A program made the translations under genes and the position numbers. Below are positions 8,916 through 18,873 of a DNA stretch of 64,000 bases, in pieces. Source of the DNA: Asanoa ishikariensis. GTDB taxonomy: Bacteria > Actinomycetota > Actinomycetes > Mycobacteriales > Micromonosporaceae. The stretch lies in assembly GCF_900107455.1 (NCBI RefSeq), contig NZ_FNQB01000001.1, positions 1,860,001 through 1,924,000 of the forward strand, given 5' to 3'. Every line of letters starts with the position of its first letter. Position 1 is the stretch's first letter. The notes beneath the pieces are model-generated. The model was not told the origin of the DNA. It made no database searches and saw only the letters and a list, made by a program, of their open reading frames with translations.

Positions 8916-9234
8916 CGGCGACCGGCTCCACCGGCTCGGTCGCGGGGCGGAACCACTGCGCGACCTTCCGCTCGGCGTAGAACGAGACGAACGGGATCGT
9001 GCCCGCCAACATGACCAGCAGCATGCGCCCGATCGGCCACTGCGCACGCCGGCCGAGGTCGAACACGGCGATCAGGTAGATCATGTAGAGGAAGCCGTGC
9101 GCCGGACCGACGGTCTCGACCACCGTCGAGTTGTCGCCGAGGTACTTCAGCGGCATGCCGATCGCCATGAGAACGACGAGCACGACGCCGACGACGTACG
9201 CGATGATCCGGTACCGGGTGAGGGCTGCGCGCAT
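8905..9234 (-). CDS. DUF3817 integral membrane protein
   Basis: A 109-residue protein with three hydrophobic segments and the DUF3817 signature 'VVETVGPAHGFLYMIYL' around residues 38-54. Family members are small actinobacterial membrane proteins of unknown function. It is convergent with, and overlaps by 11 bases, the DUF397 gene; a second small membrane-protein gene follows upstream on the same strand after 22 bases, so the two are likely an operon. Confidence 0.85.
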   Translation of the reverse strand: MRAALTRYRIIAYVVGVVLVVLMAIGMPLKYLGDNSTVVETVGPAHGFLYMIYLIAVFDLGRRAQWPIGRMLLVMLAGTIPFVSFYAERKVAQWFRPATEPVEPVAVTS

Positions 9235-9256
9235 GATGCGGGGGGATCCTTCCTGG

Positions 9257-9766
9257 TCAACCAGGACCGCGGCGGCGGCCCGGATATGCGGACGCCTTGG
9301 CGCCCGGGTTGGCGTTGAGCCACGCGAGATAGTCGTTGTACTCGTCGAGTTCCGGGTCGGCGGCGCCGGCGGCCGACGCGGCGGCGACCGGCTGACGCGG
9401 CACCAGCACCGGCCGCCGGAAGCCAGAACCGATCTTGGGCGCCCGGGTGCCGAGCACCGGCGGCAGCGCCGGGGTGGGCACCGGCTCGGCCCCGGAGGCG
9501 TCAGGGGAGTCAGCGGCGTCAGCGGAGTCAGTGGCGTCGGCGGCCGGCCGGACCGCGGGGAAGCCCAGCGCCTCGCGGATCTCCCGGTACCAGAGGAATC
9601 CGACGAAGCCGGCGAACACCGGCCACTCGATCGCGTACGCCCAGCTCAGCGTGTTGCCCGCGGACGCCCGGGAGATCTGCCACCAGCCCAGCGCCAGGAA
9701 ACCGCCGATCAGCGCGATCGCCAGCACATGCTTCCCGAGCATCGGTGGGGTGACCAGACGCCTCAT
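9257..9766 (-). CDS. Conserved membrane protein of unknown function
   Basis: A 169-residue protein. ATG 9766 chosen over an in-frame TTG at 9772. Two hydrophobic helices (about residues 11-32 and 45-62) with 'LGWWQISRASAGNTLSWAYA' between them, then a long Ala/Pro/Asp-rich cytoplasmic tail ending 'LDEYNDYLAWLNAN'. I recognise this as a conserved actinobacterial membrane protein but not its function. It is likely co-transcribed with the DUF3817 gene downstream. Confidence 0.75.
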   Translation of the reverse strand: MRRLVTPPMLGKHVLAIALIGGFLALGWWQISRASAGNTLSWAYAIEWPVFAGFVGFLWYREIREALGFPAVRPAADATDSADAADSPDASGAEPVPTPALPPVLGTRAPKIGSGFRRPVLVPRQPVAAASAAGAADPELDEYNDYLAWLNANPGAKASAYPGRRRGPG

Positions 9767-9865
9767 GTCCAACGAGGGTACCGGCGCCCGCTGGGCACTC
9801 TTACAGCGCGTCGTAGTGAGCGCGAATCTTGGTTACCTCGCGCCGGAAATGGGCAGTATCGAACC

Positions 9866-10102
9866 ATGACCGAATCTGTGGAGGATGTGGGTGTCGACCC
9901 GAGTGAACTGTCTGGCGACGACCTGATGCGCGAGCTGCACAGCCTGCACCGGACGCGACTCGACACCCTCCGGCACGGTTCCGACCCGGCGCTGGCCAAC
10001 CACCTGCGGCGGACCGCCGAGTTGGAGACCGAGTACCTGGCCCGGCACCCGGGCCGCGAGGTCGACCCGCACCGGCTGCGGGACGGCGCGGGGCTGGAGT
10101 GA
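9866..10102 (+). CDS. DUF6158 family small protein
   Basis: A 78-residue acidic, helical protein: 'LMRELHSLHRTRLDTLRHGS', then 'RRTAELETEYLARHPGREVD'. This is the DUF6158 pattern as I recall it. No function is known. It overlaps the next small gene by four bases (GTGA), suggesting an operon of two. Confidence 0.75.
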   Translation: MTESVEDVGVDPSELSGDDLMRELHSLHRTRLDTLRHGSDPALANHLRRTAELETEYLARHPGREVDPHRLRDGAGLE

Positions 10103-10299
10103 TCGTGGGTACGCGTGAGCCGCTCGGGCGGTCGCCCGGCGACACCGACCCCGCCGACATGGGTGCGGACGACGACTTCGCCGTCGAGCACGAGGACACC
10201 GCGGTCGACAAGTCGATCATCGATGGCCGCGACAGCGGCGAGTCCGAGAGCCCGCGCGGTTGGGCCGGCCTGGAAGAACACGACCGCTCCGGAAACTGA
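10099..10299 (+). CDS. Small acidic hypothetical protein
   Basis: 66 residues from GTG 10099, overlapping the DUF6158 stop; GTG 10105 is an alternative. The sequence is very polar and acidic (DPADMGADDDFAVEHEDT), probably disordered, with no motif I recognise. The overlap and codon pattern make it a reasonable coding call, but it is short. Confidence 0.55.
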   Translation: MIVGTREPLGRSPGDTDPADMGADDDFAVEHEDTAVDKSIIDGRDSGESESPRGWAGLEEHDRSGN

Positions 10300-10458
10300 T
10301 CCGGCCAGCGGGGAATGATCCCGCCGAGACCGCAGTTGAGCTGACTGTCGGTGTGTCCAGTGTCCCCGGGCCTCACCCATTGCCTTCGCGGAATACCGTT
10401 CGGCTGGAGCCGCGTTGTGCCACTCGCCGAGAGGCGACCTGCACACCGACGCAACGAG

Positions 10459-10492
10459 CACCGCCCCTGGCCCAGCGCCGGGGGCGGTGTTT
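10459..10492 (+). terminator. GC-rich hairpin before thioredoxin-like gene
   Basis: CACCGCCCC (10459-10467) pairs with GGGGCGGTG (10481-10489), then TTTCG. It probably terminates the DUF6158 transcript. The rest of 10300-10530 shows no gene. Confidence 0.65.
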
Positions 10493-10530
10493 CGTATGTA
10501 GGGCCGCACAGGGCGTTCTACCGTGAGGGC

Positions 10531-11472
10531 GTGACCGCCATGCCCACGTTCGCCGGGGCGACCGAGTGGATCAACTCTGGGCCGCTTGGGCCCGATGACC
10601 TGCGCGGACGCGTCGTCCTCGTCGACTTCTGGACGCTGACCTGCATCAACTGGCTCCGCACCGAGCCGTACATCCGGGCCTGGTCCCAGGCGTACGAAGC
10701 CGACGGGCTGGTCGTCGTCGGTGCGCACACGCCGGAGTTCTCCTTCGAGCACAACGTCGACCTCGTGCGGCAGGCGACGGCGGGGCGGGAGATCACGTAC
10801 CCGGTCGTGGTGGACAACGACTACGCGGTCTGGACCGCCTACGACAACCACTTCTGGCCGGCGCTCTACTTCGTCGACCGGGAGGGCGTGATCCGGGACG
10901 CCCACTTCGGCGAGGGGCGCTACGTCGAGTCGGAGCGGCTCATCCAGCGTCTGCTCGGCGTGTCGCGGGAGCCGGTGGCCGGCACGGTCGTCGGGCGCGG
11001 TGTGGAGGCCGAGGCCGACTGGGACACGCTGCGGACGCCCGAGAGCTATCTCGGGTACGCGCGCGGCGGCGGCTTCGCCTCGAAGGACGCGGCACCGGAC
11101 GAGCGCCGCGGGTACGTCTTCCCGGGCTTCCTGCCGTTCAACGAGTGGGGGCTGGACGGCGAGTGGCTCCTCGGCCGGGAGAAGGTCGAGCTGACCGGTG
11201 CCGAGGGCGGGATCGTGTTCCGATTCCAGGCGCGCGACGCCCACCTCGTGCTGTCCAACGCGACCGGCCGACCGATCCCGTTCCAGGTCTTCCTCGACGG
11301 CGCGGTGCCGGGTGAGGCGCACGGGGTCGACATCGACGCCGACGGTGCGGGGGTGCTCCGGGAGGGCCGCCTCTACCAGCTCGTGCGCCAGCCGGGCGCG
11401 GTCGCCGAACGGATCCTGGAGATCAGGTTCAACGAACCGGGCGCCGAGGCCTACGCCTTCACGTTCGGCTAG
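10531..11472 (+). CDS. Thioredoxin-fold (DipZ C-terminal-like) protein with one cysteine
   Basis: A 313-residue protein. TACCGT lies six bases before GTG 10531, which fits a leaderless start; ATG 10540 is the alternative. The N-terminal half is a TlpA/DipZ-type thioredoxin fold: 'VLVDFWTLTCINWLRTEPYI' (CINW in place of the usual CINC), then 'VVVGAHTPEFSFEHN' and 'YFVDREGVIRDAHFGEG'. The C-terminal half is a beta-rich DipZ-type domain. The single cysteine means the ordinary dithiol exchange is not possible; a resolving partner or a non-redox role is needed. No signal peptide is visible, so it looks cytoplasmic. Confidence 0.75.
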   Translation: MTAMPTFAGATEWINSGPLGPDDLRGRVVLVDFWTLTCINWLRTEPYIRAWSQAYEADGLVVVGAHTPEFSFEHNVDLVRQATAGREITYPVVVDNDYAVWTAYDNHFWPALYFVDREGVIRDAHFGEGRYVESERLIQRLLGVSREPVAGTVVGRGVEAEADWDTLRTPESYLGYARGGGFASKDAAPDERRGYVFPGFLPFNEWGLDGEWLLGREKVELTGAEGGIVFRFQARDAHLVLSNATGRPIPFQVFLDGAVPGEAHGVDIDADGAGVLREGRLYQLVRQPGAVAERILEIRFNEPGAEAYAFTFG

Positions 11473-11534
11473 AACCTGACCCGTCGACCATCGCTGGCCG
11501 AGCTGGCTCGTCGCGGGCCGCGACAGGCCGGGAC

Positions 11535-13982
11535 CTAGTTGAAGATCCGGTCTATGACGTTGTCCGGGCTGATGTCGTTGTTCGGCTGATCCCCGTCGTC
11601 CTGGCCGTCGGGTCCGTTGCTGGGCCGGTTGGGCGGCGGCGAGCCAGCGCTGATCTTCAGCGTGATCGTCGCGCCCTCGACGCTGCGGCGGTTCGGCTCG
11701 CTGTAGGCGACCGAGCCCTGGGGGCAGTTCGACGACACCTGGATGTCGTCGACCTTGACGTTGAAGCCGGCCTCTTCGAGCGTGTTCCGCGCGTCCTCGA
11801 CGGAGCGGCAGGACACGTTCGGGATCGTCTTCTGGTCGCCGTACGCGGTGCTGCGGGCCGGCGCCGGGAAGTCGACCTTGGGCTTGCCCTTCATCGCGTC
11901 CGCCAGCGTCTCGTACACCGCCGGGTTGATCTTGTTGTGGTCCATGTTCTCCGGCGTCTCCGGCCAGTCCGGGTCCGCCATGATGCCGGCCACCGCCAGC
12001 GTCGTGGTGGTGACCACCAGCGAGGCGGTGCGGTTGCTGTCAGTCGTGCCGGTCTTGCCGGCCACCGGGTGGCCGACCTCGTCGCGCACGGTGCGGGCGG
12101 TCGCGCCACGGCACTGGTCGAACGCGGACTGGTCGCCGACCGGGCACCGGGCCATGTCGATCGCGCCCCGGGCCACCTCGGTGCTGACGGCCTTGTCGCA
12201 GTGCGGCGCGCCCGCGTCGATCTTGCCGCCTTCGAAGTCGAAGATCTGCTCGACCGGGGTCGGGTCGCAATGGGAGCCGTCGGCCGCCAGCGTCGCGTAC
12301 GCGTTGGCCAGGTCCAGCGGCGTGGTCGCCGAGACGCCCAGGACGAACGAGCCCCAGGTGTCAGCCTGCTCCTTGTTGGCGGCGTGCTCCGCCTCCGACG
12401 GCGCCAGGAACCGGATGCCGAGCGCCTTCGCCGCCTGGATCGTGTTGTACGCGCCGGCCTGCTCCTCCAGCGGCACGAAGTACGTGTTCACCGAGGCGCC
12501 GAACGCGCTCCACATGTCGTGCTGTCCGGCCATGCTGGAGTTGTCGTTGGTCGGGCAGTACCGCGGGATGTCGCTGCAGCTACCGGGCTCGCCCTGCGGC
12601 GCGTAGTAGCCGGACCGGTAGACCTGCGGCGCGTTCATCTCGGTGGCCAGCGGCATGCCCTTCTGGAGGGCCGCCACCGCCGCGAAGATCTTGAAGGTCG
12701 AGCCGGCCTGGTAGCCCTGGACCCCGCCGCCGCCGGTGATCAACGGGTTCGTGGTGATCGGGTACGTGCCGCGTACGCCACGCTCGGCCTCGGCCGGGTT
12801 GCTGTGCGGCTTGTTCTTCGGCTTCGACCCACCGTCGATGCCGAAGGTCCGGTTGGTGGCCAGCGCCCGCACCTTCCCGGTGCCCGGCTCCACGGCGGCC
12901 ACCATCAGGGCTTCCTTGTGGTTGACGCCGAGCTGGTCGGTGACGTTCTTGAAGGCGGCGTTCTGCGCGACCGGGTCGAGCGAGGTGATCACCCGGTAGC
13001 CGCCGCCACGCAGGCGCCGCTCACGGTCGTAGGTCGTGCTGCCGAACGCCTCCTGCTGGAGCCACCAGCGCTGGAAGTAGTCGCAGAAGAAGCCGTAGTT
13101 GTTGGGCTTGGTCGCGGTGCAGCCGTTGCTCGGCGTCTTGCCGACGAACTTGAGCTCCACGGCCTTGGCCGCAGTGGCCTGCGCCGTAGTGATCGCGCCG
13201 GTCTTGACCATCTGGTCGAGCACCCAGTCGCGCCGTTCCATGGTCTGCGGCCGCTGACCCTCGTCCATCGGGTCGTAGACGCTCGGCGCGCGGATGACAC
13301 CGGCCAGCAGGGCCGACTCCGACAGGCTGAGCTTGTCGGGCGTCTTGCCGAAGTAGTACATGGAGGCGGCGTAGATGCCGTAGGTGCTGTGCCCGTACGG
13401 CGCCAGGTTGAGGTAGCGCTCGATGACGCCCTTCTTGCCGAGCTCCTTGTCGAGCGCGAGGGCCTGCCGGCTCTCCTTGATCTTGCGGCTGGTGCTCTTC
13501 TCGGTCGCCTCGACCACCTGCTGCGGGTCGGTCGCCGAGTACGTCGCCAACATCCGGACGAGCTGCATGGTCAGCGTCGAGCCGCCCTGCTGCGCGCCGG
13601 TCGCCTTGTTGACCACGACGGCTCGGGCCAGGCCCCGCACGTCGACCCCGTTGTGCCGGTAGAACGCCTGGTCCTCGGCGGCCACCAGGGCCTGGGCCAC
13701 GGTCGGCGCGATCGCCGTGAGCGGCACGTCCTTGCGGTTCTCGTCGAAGAAGGTGGCCAGCGGAGTCTTGCCGTCACGGGCCAGCACCTGGGTCGCCTGC
13801 GGCGCCTGCTTGACGGTGAAGCTCGCCGGAAGCTCGTCGAAGGAGATCGCACCGGCCTTCGCGATCAGCCCGGATGCGGCGGCGAGGGGGAAGGCCGCGG
13901 CGGCCACGATCACACCGGATAACACACCGACCAGGGCCAGCGTGGCGATGTTGCGAAACCGGCTGTTCTCGTGGACGTGCAT
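11535..13982 (-). CDS. Class A penicillin-binding protein (transglycosylase/transpeptidase) with PASTA domain
   Basis: An 815-residue bifunctional peptidoglycan synthase. ATG 13982 is preferred (GGGGG about six bases upstream); the frame is open further but that part is not family-like. A short cytoplasmic start and one membrane anchor (about residues 14-36) precede the glycosyltransferase domain (EDQAFYRHNGVD, GGSTLTMQLVR). The transpeptidase domain shows SxxK as GSTFK, SxN as SVN and KTGT as GKTGTT. One PASTA domain ('IPNVSCRSVEDARNTLEEA') and a disordered Pro/Asn/Asp tail end the protein. A second, different class A protein begins at 63490. Confidence 0.93.
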   Translation of the reverse strand: MHVHENSRFRNIATLALVGVLSGVIVAAAAFPLAAASGLIAKAGAISFDELPASFTVKQAPQATQVLARDGKTPLATFFDENRKDVPLTAIAPTVAQALVAAEDQAFYRHNGVDVRGLARAVVVNKATGAQQGGSTLTMQLVRMLATYSATDPQQVVEATEKSTSRKIKESRQALALDKELGKKGVIERYLNLAPYGHSTYGIYAASMYYFGKTPDKLSLSESALLAGVIRAPSVYDPMDEGQRPQTMERRDWVLDQMVKTGAITTAQATAAKAVELKFVGKTPSNGCTATKPNNYGFFCDYFQRWWLQQEAFGSTTYDRERRLRGGGYRVITSLDPVAQNAAFKNVTDQLGVNHKEALMVAAVEPGTGKVRALATNRTFGIDGGSKPKNKPHSNPAEAERGVRGTYPITTNPLITGGGGVQGYQAGSTFKIFAAVAALQKGMPLATEMNAPQVYRSGYYAPQGEPGSCSDIPRYCPTNDNSSMAGQHDMWSAFGASVNTYFVPLEEQAGAYNTIQAAKALGIRFLAPSEAEHAANKEQADTWGSFVLGVSATTPLDLANAYATLAADGSHCDPTPVEQIFDFEGGKIDAGAPHCDKAVSTEVARGAIDMARCPVGDQSAFDQCRGATARTVRDEVGHPVAGKTGTTDSNRTASLVVTTTTLAVAGIMADPDWPETPENMDHNKINPAVYETLADAMKGKPKVDFPAPARSTAYGDQKTIPNVSCRSVEDARNTLEEAGFNVKVDDIQVSSNCPQGSVAYSEPNRRSVEGATITLKISAGSPPPNRPSNGPDGQDDGDQPNNDISPDNVIDRIFN

Positions 13983-14131
13983 CGGACCCCCGGGATGTTT
14001 GGCGTGTATTGGACCAGACGCGCCAAAGACCCTCCCGGTTGCGGGTTGGGTTGCGTGAAACCCGTCACCTCTGCGACGACACGCGGCATAGCCTCCAAGG
14101 AAAAGGGGCAAATGCCGGATATGGAGCGGGG

Positions 14132-14551
14132 ATGGATCTGGACGAGATTACGAAACTGACCCAGAACGAACGGGTCCGCCGACTCCTGCTCAGCGTGCTG
14201 AACCGGGCGGGCGACGGCATCGATCTCAACCGCCTGCTCGACCAGCTCCAGCAGGGTGGACTCCAACAGCAGGTGCAGTCCTGGATCCACACCTCCCCGG
14301 GCCGGGAGGTCACCGGCGCCCAGATCAGCGACGCGCTGGGTGCGGCCAACCTCGACGCGGCGGCCGAGGCCGCCGGGATGACGCCGGACGAGGCCGGCGA
14401 CACGCTTGCCGAACTGCTGCCCCAAGTCGTCGACCGGGCCAGCCCCGGCGGCGTGCTGCCCGACGCCACCACGCTCCAGGACGCGTTTACGCACGTTTTG
14501 AAGGGGCCCGGTCTCCTGGGCGAACCCGAACCGAGAGAGGACCACGCATGA
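14132..14551 (+). CDS. YidB/DUF937-like protein
   Basis: A 139-residue acidic helical protein. The part from residue ~50 ('VQSWIHTSPGREVTGAQISD' then 'EAAGMTPDEAGDTLAELLPQ') is the YidB/DUF937 pattern. ATG 14132 follows GGAGCGGGG. The function of the family is unknown. Its stop overlaps the next start (ATGA), pairing it with a small stress-type membrane protein, a common arrangement in actinobacteria. Confidence 0.8.
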   Translation: MDLDEITKLTQNERVRRLLLSVLNRAGDGIDLNRLLDQLQQGGLQQQVQSWIHTSPGREVTGAQISDALGAANLDAAAEAAGMTPDEAGDTLAELLPQVVDRASPGGVLPDATTLQDAFTHVLKGPGLLGEPEPREDHA

Positions 14552-14832
14552 TCGCCACACTGCTCTGGGCGCTCATCGGCGGCGTGATCATCGGGGTACT
14601 CGCCCGGCTGATCCTGCCCGGACGACAGAACATCTCGATGGTCGCCACCATCAGCATCGGCTTCATCGCCGCCCTGGTCGGCGGGGTGATCGCCGACTTC
14701 CTGGGCGTGGGTGAGACCCGCGGCATCGACTGGATCCGGCACGGCATCCAGATCGGCCTGGCGATCCTCTTCGTCTGGGTGTTCACCCGCCTGGCCAGCC
14801 GCGACGCGGAAAAGCGATCAGTGGAGCGCTAG
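14548..14832 (+). CDS. GlsB/YeaQ/YmgE-type small membrane protein
   Basis: 94 residues with three hydrophobic segments and the family motif 'GVLARLILPGRQNISMVATI' near the N-terminus (transglycosylase-associated protein family, linked to stress responses). ATGA overlap with the YidB-like gene. The last 15 bases overlap the convergent metallophosphatase gene. Confidence 0.88.
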   Translation: MIATLLWALIGGVIIGVLARLILPGRQNISMVATISIGFIAALVGGVIADFLGVGETRGIDWIRHGIQIGLAILFVWVFTRLASRDAEKRSVER

Positions 14833-16197
14833 CTCGTCGAACAGCACGACCGGCCCGTCCGGGTCGCGGGTGTCGAACCGGTACGAGTGGACGGCGCCCG
14901 CGGCCGAGTCGAGCACGGAGAACACGGTCACGTCGTCGTCCGCCACATAGGGCAGCGGCGTGCCGGCCGGGTCGGTCAGCGGCGCGACCGTCGGTAGCAC
15001 CGGTGTCAGGCCGCCGGGGTCGCCGCGCCCGGGAAAGGCGCCGTAGGAGTTGCCGACGTTCGAGCTCTCCAGCCAGTTGACCCCGGACGCGTCGCGGAAC
15101 CGGTTCCACAGGTGGTTGTGCCCGTTGAGGACCAGGTCGACCCCGGACGCGCCGAACAGCGGTGCCAGATCCCGCAGGACGACATCGTTCTCGATCGGGT
15201 ACGCATAGCGGCCGTCCGCCAGCACCGGGTCCGTGTAGGCCGGCACGACGTGCGCACCCAGCCCGTGGCTGGCGTGGTGGAACACAACGACCCGGAACCG
15301 GGCCGTGCGCGCCGCCGCCGACGCGAGCTCGGCCGTCAGCCAGGAGTGCTGGGGCGAGCCGGCGTCGACCCGTTCGAACAGGAACTGCCCGCCGCGCCGG
15401 TCGTAGGTCGCCACCGCGTCCCGCCACGCCCGGGTGACGAACAGCGACACGACGAACACGTCGCCCACCGTCCGGGACCACCAGCGCGGCCCGGCCGGGC
15501 CGCGCGGCACCGGGAACAGCTCCTCGTAGGCCGCGGTGTCCCAGCCGTCCGGTGCCGGGTCGTCGAACCGCTCCTGGAGCGTGCGATGTCCCTGCGTGCG
15601 GCCCATCACCTCGTGGTTGCCGATCGCGGGGAACAGCGGGGCGTGCTGGAGCAGCGGCGCGCCCCGGTAGTGCCGCCCGGCGATCACCGTGTCGGCCCGG
15701 CCCGTCAGCCCCGCGAAGAAGCCCCGCCCGTTCGGATGGTCGAACCAGTCCGTGGCCCGCGCCGGCACGCCGACCATGTCGCCGGCGAACAGCACCCCGT
15801 CGAGCTCGACGCCGACCGTCTCGGCCACCTTCGCCAGGTTGGCCGGGGTCATCCGCCAAAGCTGGTGATCGCTGGAGAGCAGCAATCGCACCGGTTGGCC
15901 TGGCGGCACCGCGGGAGCCAGCGTGTAGGTGCCCGACTCCGCCGCCGCACCGTCTTCGAAGACCGAGACCACGCGGTACGAGGTGCGACCCGCGCCGAGA
16001 CCGCGTACCTCCGACCAGTGGCGGTACACCGTCGCGCGTACCCCATCGTCGTCATGAAGGGCGACCAGCGCGGAGCTGGTCGCTTCGACGCGCCGTCCGT
16101 CGTCGAGCAGCACCGCGCCGGATGCCGGCGCGTCGGTGTGCCAGATGACGTGCACCCCGTCGGCGGAAGGGTCGAGAAGATACGGCTCGCTGTGCAC
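14818..16197 (-). CDS. Metallophosphoesterase, purple acid phosphatase-like
   Basis: A 459-residue protein with an N-terminal fibronectin-like beta region (residues 1-100) and a calcineurin-type catalytic domain. Metal-binding motifs are visible: 'LLLSSDHQ', 'VLFAGDMVG' (GD), 'FPAIGNHEVMG' (GNHE), 'VVFHHASHG' and 'VLNGHNHLW' (GHxH). The first motif has SSDHQ, where many relatives have GDxG/H, so metal coordination may be slightly unusual. No clear signal peptide. Substrate unknown. It converges on and overlaps the YeaQ-like gene by 15 bases; a divergent M16 peptidase gene starts 41 bases upstream. Confidence 0.85.
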   Translation of the reverse strand: MHSEPYLLDPSADGVHVIWHTDAPASGAVLLDDGRRVEATSSALVALHDDDGVRATVYRHWSEVRGLGAGRTSYRVVSVFEDGAAAESGTYTLAPAVPPGQPVRLLLSSDHQLWRMTPANLAKVAETVGVELDGVLFAGDMVGVPARATDWFDHPNGRGFFAGLTGRADTVIAGRHYRGAPLLQHAPLFPAIGNHEVMGRTQGHRTLQERFDDPAPDGWDTAAYEELFPVPRGPAGPRWWSRTVGDVFVVSLFVTRAWRDAVATYDRRGGQFLFERVDAGSPQHSWLTAELASAAARTARFRVVVFHHASHGLGAHVVPAYTDPVLADGRYAYPIENDVVLRDLAPLFGASGVDLVLNGHNHLWNRFRDASGVNWLESSNVGNSYGAFPGRGDPGGLTPVLPTVAPLTDPAGTPLPYVADDDVTVFSVLDSAAGAVHSYRFDTRDPDGPVVLFDELALH

Positions 16198-16238
16198 CGG
16201 GCAAGTATCCCGGTGTGCTCATCCGATAACGTCACTCC

Positions 16239-17531
16239 ATGTCCGAGACGGGTTATCCCTGGCCGATCGAGACCACCCGGCTCGCCAACGGCATGCGCGT
16301 CGTGGTCAGCGAGGACCGCAGCGCACCGGTCGTGGCGGTCAACCTCTGGTACGACGTGGGGTCGCGGCACGAGCCCGACGGGCAGACCGGCTTCGCGCAC
16401 CTCTTCGAGCACCTGATGTTCGAAGGCTCGGTCAACGTGCCCAAGACCGAGCACATGCGACTCGTGCAGGGCAACGGCGGCTCGCTCAACGCGACCACCA
16501 ACCCGGACCGCACCAACTACTTCGAGACGCTGCCCGCCGAGCATCTGGAGCTCGCGCTGTGGCTGGAGGCCGACCGGATGGGCGGCCTGGTGCCGGCGCT
16601 GGTCCAGGAGACCCTCGACAACCAGCGTGACGTGGTCAAGAACGAGCGGCGGCAGCGCTACGAGAACGTGCCCTACGGGGACGCCTGGCTGCGGCTGCTC
16701 CCGCTGCTCTACCCGGAGGGCCATCCCTACCACCACCCGACCATCGGGTCGATGGAGGACCTCAACGCGGCCGAGCTCGCCACGTTCCAGGCGTTCCACC
16801 GCAGCTACTACGTGCCCGACAACGCGGTGCTCACGGTGGCCGGCGACGCCGCGCCGGCCGAGGTGTTCGCGCTGGCCGCCAAGTACTTCGGCGGGCTGAC
16901 CGCCGGTGGACAGCGACCGCCGGCGCCCACCGGGTCGCTGGCCGGCTGGGCCGGGCCCGTCTCCTCGGTGGTCGCGGCCGAGGTGCCGGCGCCCCGGGTC
17001 TACCTGGCACACCGCACCTACCCCTACGGCTCGACCGAGCACGACGCCGTGACGGTGCTGGCCACCGTGCTCGGCCAGGGCCGGGGGAGCCGGCTCTACC
17101 GGCTGCTCGCCGACGGCGCCCGGCTCGCCCAGCCCGACACGGTCGGCGCGTACGGTGTCGACCTCGCGTACGCGCCCGCGCCGCTGATCGCCTCCGCCAC
17201 CGCCCGCCCCGGCGTCACCGCCGCGCGGCTCGGCGCGGCCCTGGCGGAGGTGGTCGACGAGCTCGTTACCGGCGAGGTTACCGAGCAGGAGCTGGCCCGC
17301 GCCCAGGCGCTGCTGGAGACCGAGTGGTGGACCGCGGTCGCCACCGTGGACGGCCGCGCGGACCTGCTCAGCCGCTACACCACCCTGTTCGGCGACCCGG
17401 CCCGGGTCGGCTCGCGGCTGCCCGGCTGGCGCGCGGTGACCACGTCCGCCCTGGCGGAGGTGGCCCGCGAAGTGCTCCGACCCGAAGACCGAGTGACGCT
17501 CGTGTACGAGCCGATGGAGGCAGTGGCATGA
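16239..17531 (+). CDS. M16 family zinc peptidase, catalytic subunit
   Basis: A 430-residue M16 (pitrilysin/processing peptidase type) protein. The inverted zinc motif HxxEH is present as HLFEH at about residue 48-52, with the downstream glutamate region 'NERRQRYENVPYG'. Its partner, lacking the zinc motif, follows with an ATGA overlap, so the two probably form the usual heterodimer in which one subunit is catalytic. TAACGT lies six bases before ATG 16239, suggesting a leaderless transcript. Substrates of bacterial homologues are mostly peptides; nothing here defines them. Confidence 0.92.
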   Translation: MSETGYPWPIETTRLANGMRVVVSEDRSAPVVAVNLWYDVGSRHEPDGQTGFAHLFEHLMFEGSVNVPKTEHMRLVQGNGGSLNATTNPDRTNYFETLPAEHLELALWLEADRMGGLVPALVQETLDNQRDVVKNERRQRYENVPYGDAWLRLLPLLYPEGHPYHHPTIGSMEDLNAAELATFQAFHRSYYVPDNAVLTVAGDAAPAEVFALAAKYFGGLTAGGQRPPAPTGSLAGWAGPVSSVVAAEVPAPRVYLAHRTYPYGSTEHDAVTVLATVLGQGRGSRLYRLLADGARLAQPDTVGAYGVDLAYAPAPLIASATARPGVTAARLGAALAEVVDELVTGEVTEQELARAQALLETEWWTAVATVDGRADLLSRYTTLFGDPARVGSRLPGWRAVTTSALAEVAREVLRPEDRVTLVYEPMEAVA

Positions 17532-18873
17532 CGCAGCTCATCGCGCAGCGCCCGGAGCCCGGGACGCCGCGCCCCTACCGCTTCCCGGCCGTGGTCCGGC
17601 GTTCGGTGGCCGGCGGATCTGTGGTCGCCGCCGACCTGCCCGGTCACAACCTGGCGGTCGCGTCGCTGCTGCTCGACGCGGGCGGCGGGCGGGAGACGAT
17701 CGGTGTCGAGGGCGTCGCCGAGGTGCTGGCCAAGGCCCTCGAAGAGGGCACCGCGTCGCGTTCGGCGGCCGACTACGCCGTCGCGCTCGAGTCGCTCGGC
17801 ACCGACCTGTCCCTGTCGATCGACTGGGACTCGTTCGCGGCGACCGTCCAGGTCCCGGTCGCGGCGCTGCCGGCCGCGGTCGAGCTGCTGGCCGAGGCCG
17901 TCCGCCGGCCCAAGTTGGACCCGGCCGACATCGAGCGCGTACGCGACGACGAGGCCGAGTCCCTGCGCCTCTACTGGGCCAACCCCGGCCCGCGCGCCGA
18001 CGCGGTGCTGCGCAGCGACCTGTTCGGCGCCGAGGTGCGGCACGGCCGTCCGCTGTCCGGCGACCCGCGGACCGTGGGCGCGCTGTCCGTCGACGACGTG
18101 GTCGGGTTCCACCGGTCCTGGTTCATGGCACCCGGCACGCTGCTGGTGGCCGGCGACCTGTCCCGGATCGACCTGGACGCGCTGGGCCGGGCGGCCTTCG
18201 CCGGCGCCGACGAGTCCTCGCCGGTGGTCGGCGAGCCGTTCCCGGCCGGCGGCCGGACGACCCGGCGGATCGTGCTGGTCGACCGGCCCGGCTCCGTGCA
18301 GTCGACGCTGCGGCTCGGCCACACCGCGCCGCACCGTTCGCACCCGGACTACGTGCCGATGACGCTGGGCGCCATCGTGCTCGGCGGCGCGTTCACCTCG
18401 CGCCTCAACCACCTGCTGCGCGAGGTCCGCGGCTACACCTACGGCATCCGCTCGGAATACGGTTTGTCCCGCCGGTTCGGCCGGTTCGTGACCAGCGCCG
18501 GCGTGCAGACCGCGGTGACCGCGCCGGCCCTGGTCGACGCGGTCGGCGAGATCGCCCGCACCCAGTCCGAGGGGGTCACCGAGCCGGAGCTCGCCGTGGC
18601 CCGGGACTGGCGGGCCGGGCAGCTCTCGGTGGGCCTCCAGACGCCGCGGGCGTACGCCAGCGCCTTGTCGACGCTCGTGGTGCACGACCTGCCGGACGAC
18701 TACCACGCCCGGCTGCGCGAGTCGCTGCTGCACGCCACCGTCGACGAGGTGTCCGCGGCGACCGCGGCGCACCTCAACGCCGAGGGCATCACCCTGGTCG
18801 TCGAGGGTGACGCGGCCGCGATCCGCTCCGAGCTCGAGGCCACAGGCCTCGGCGAGGTCGTGACGGCCGCGAT

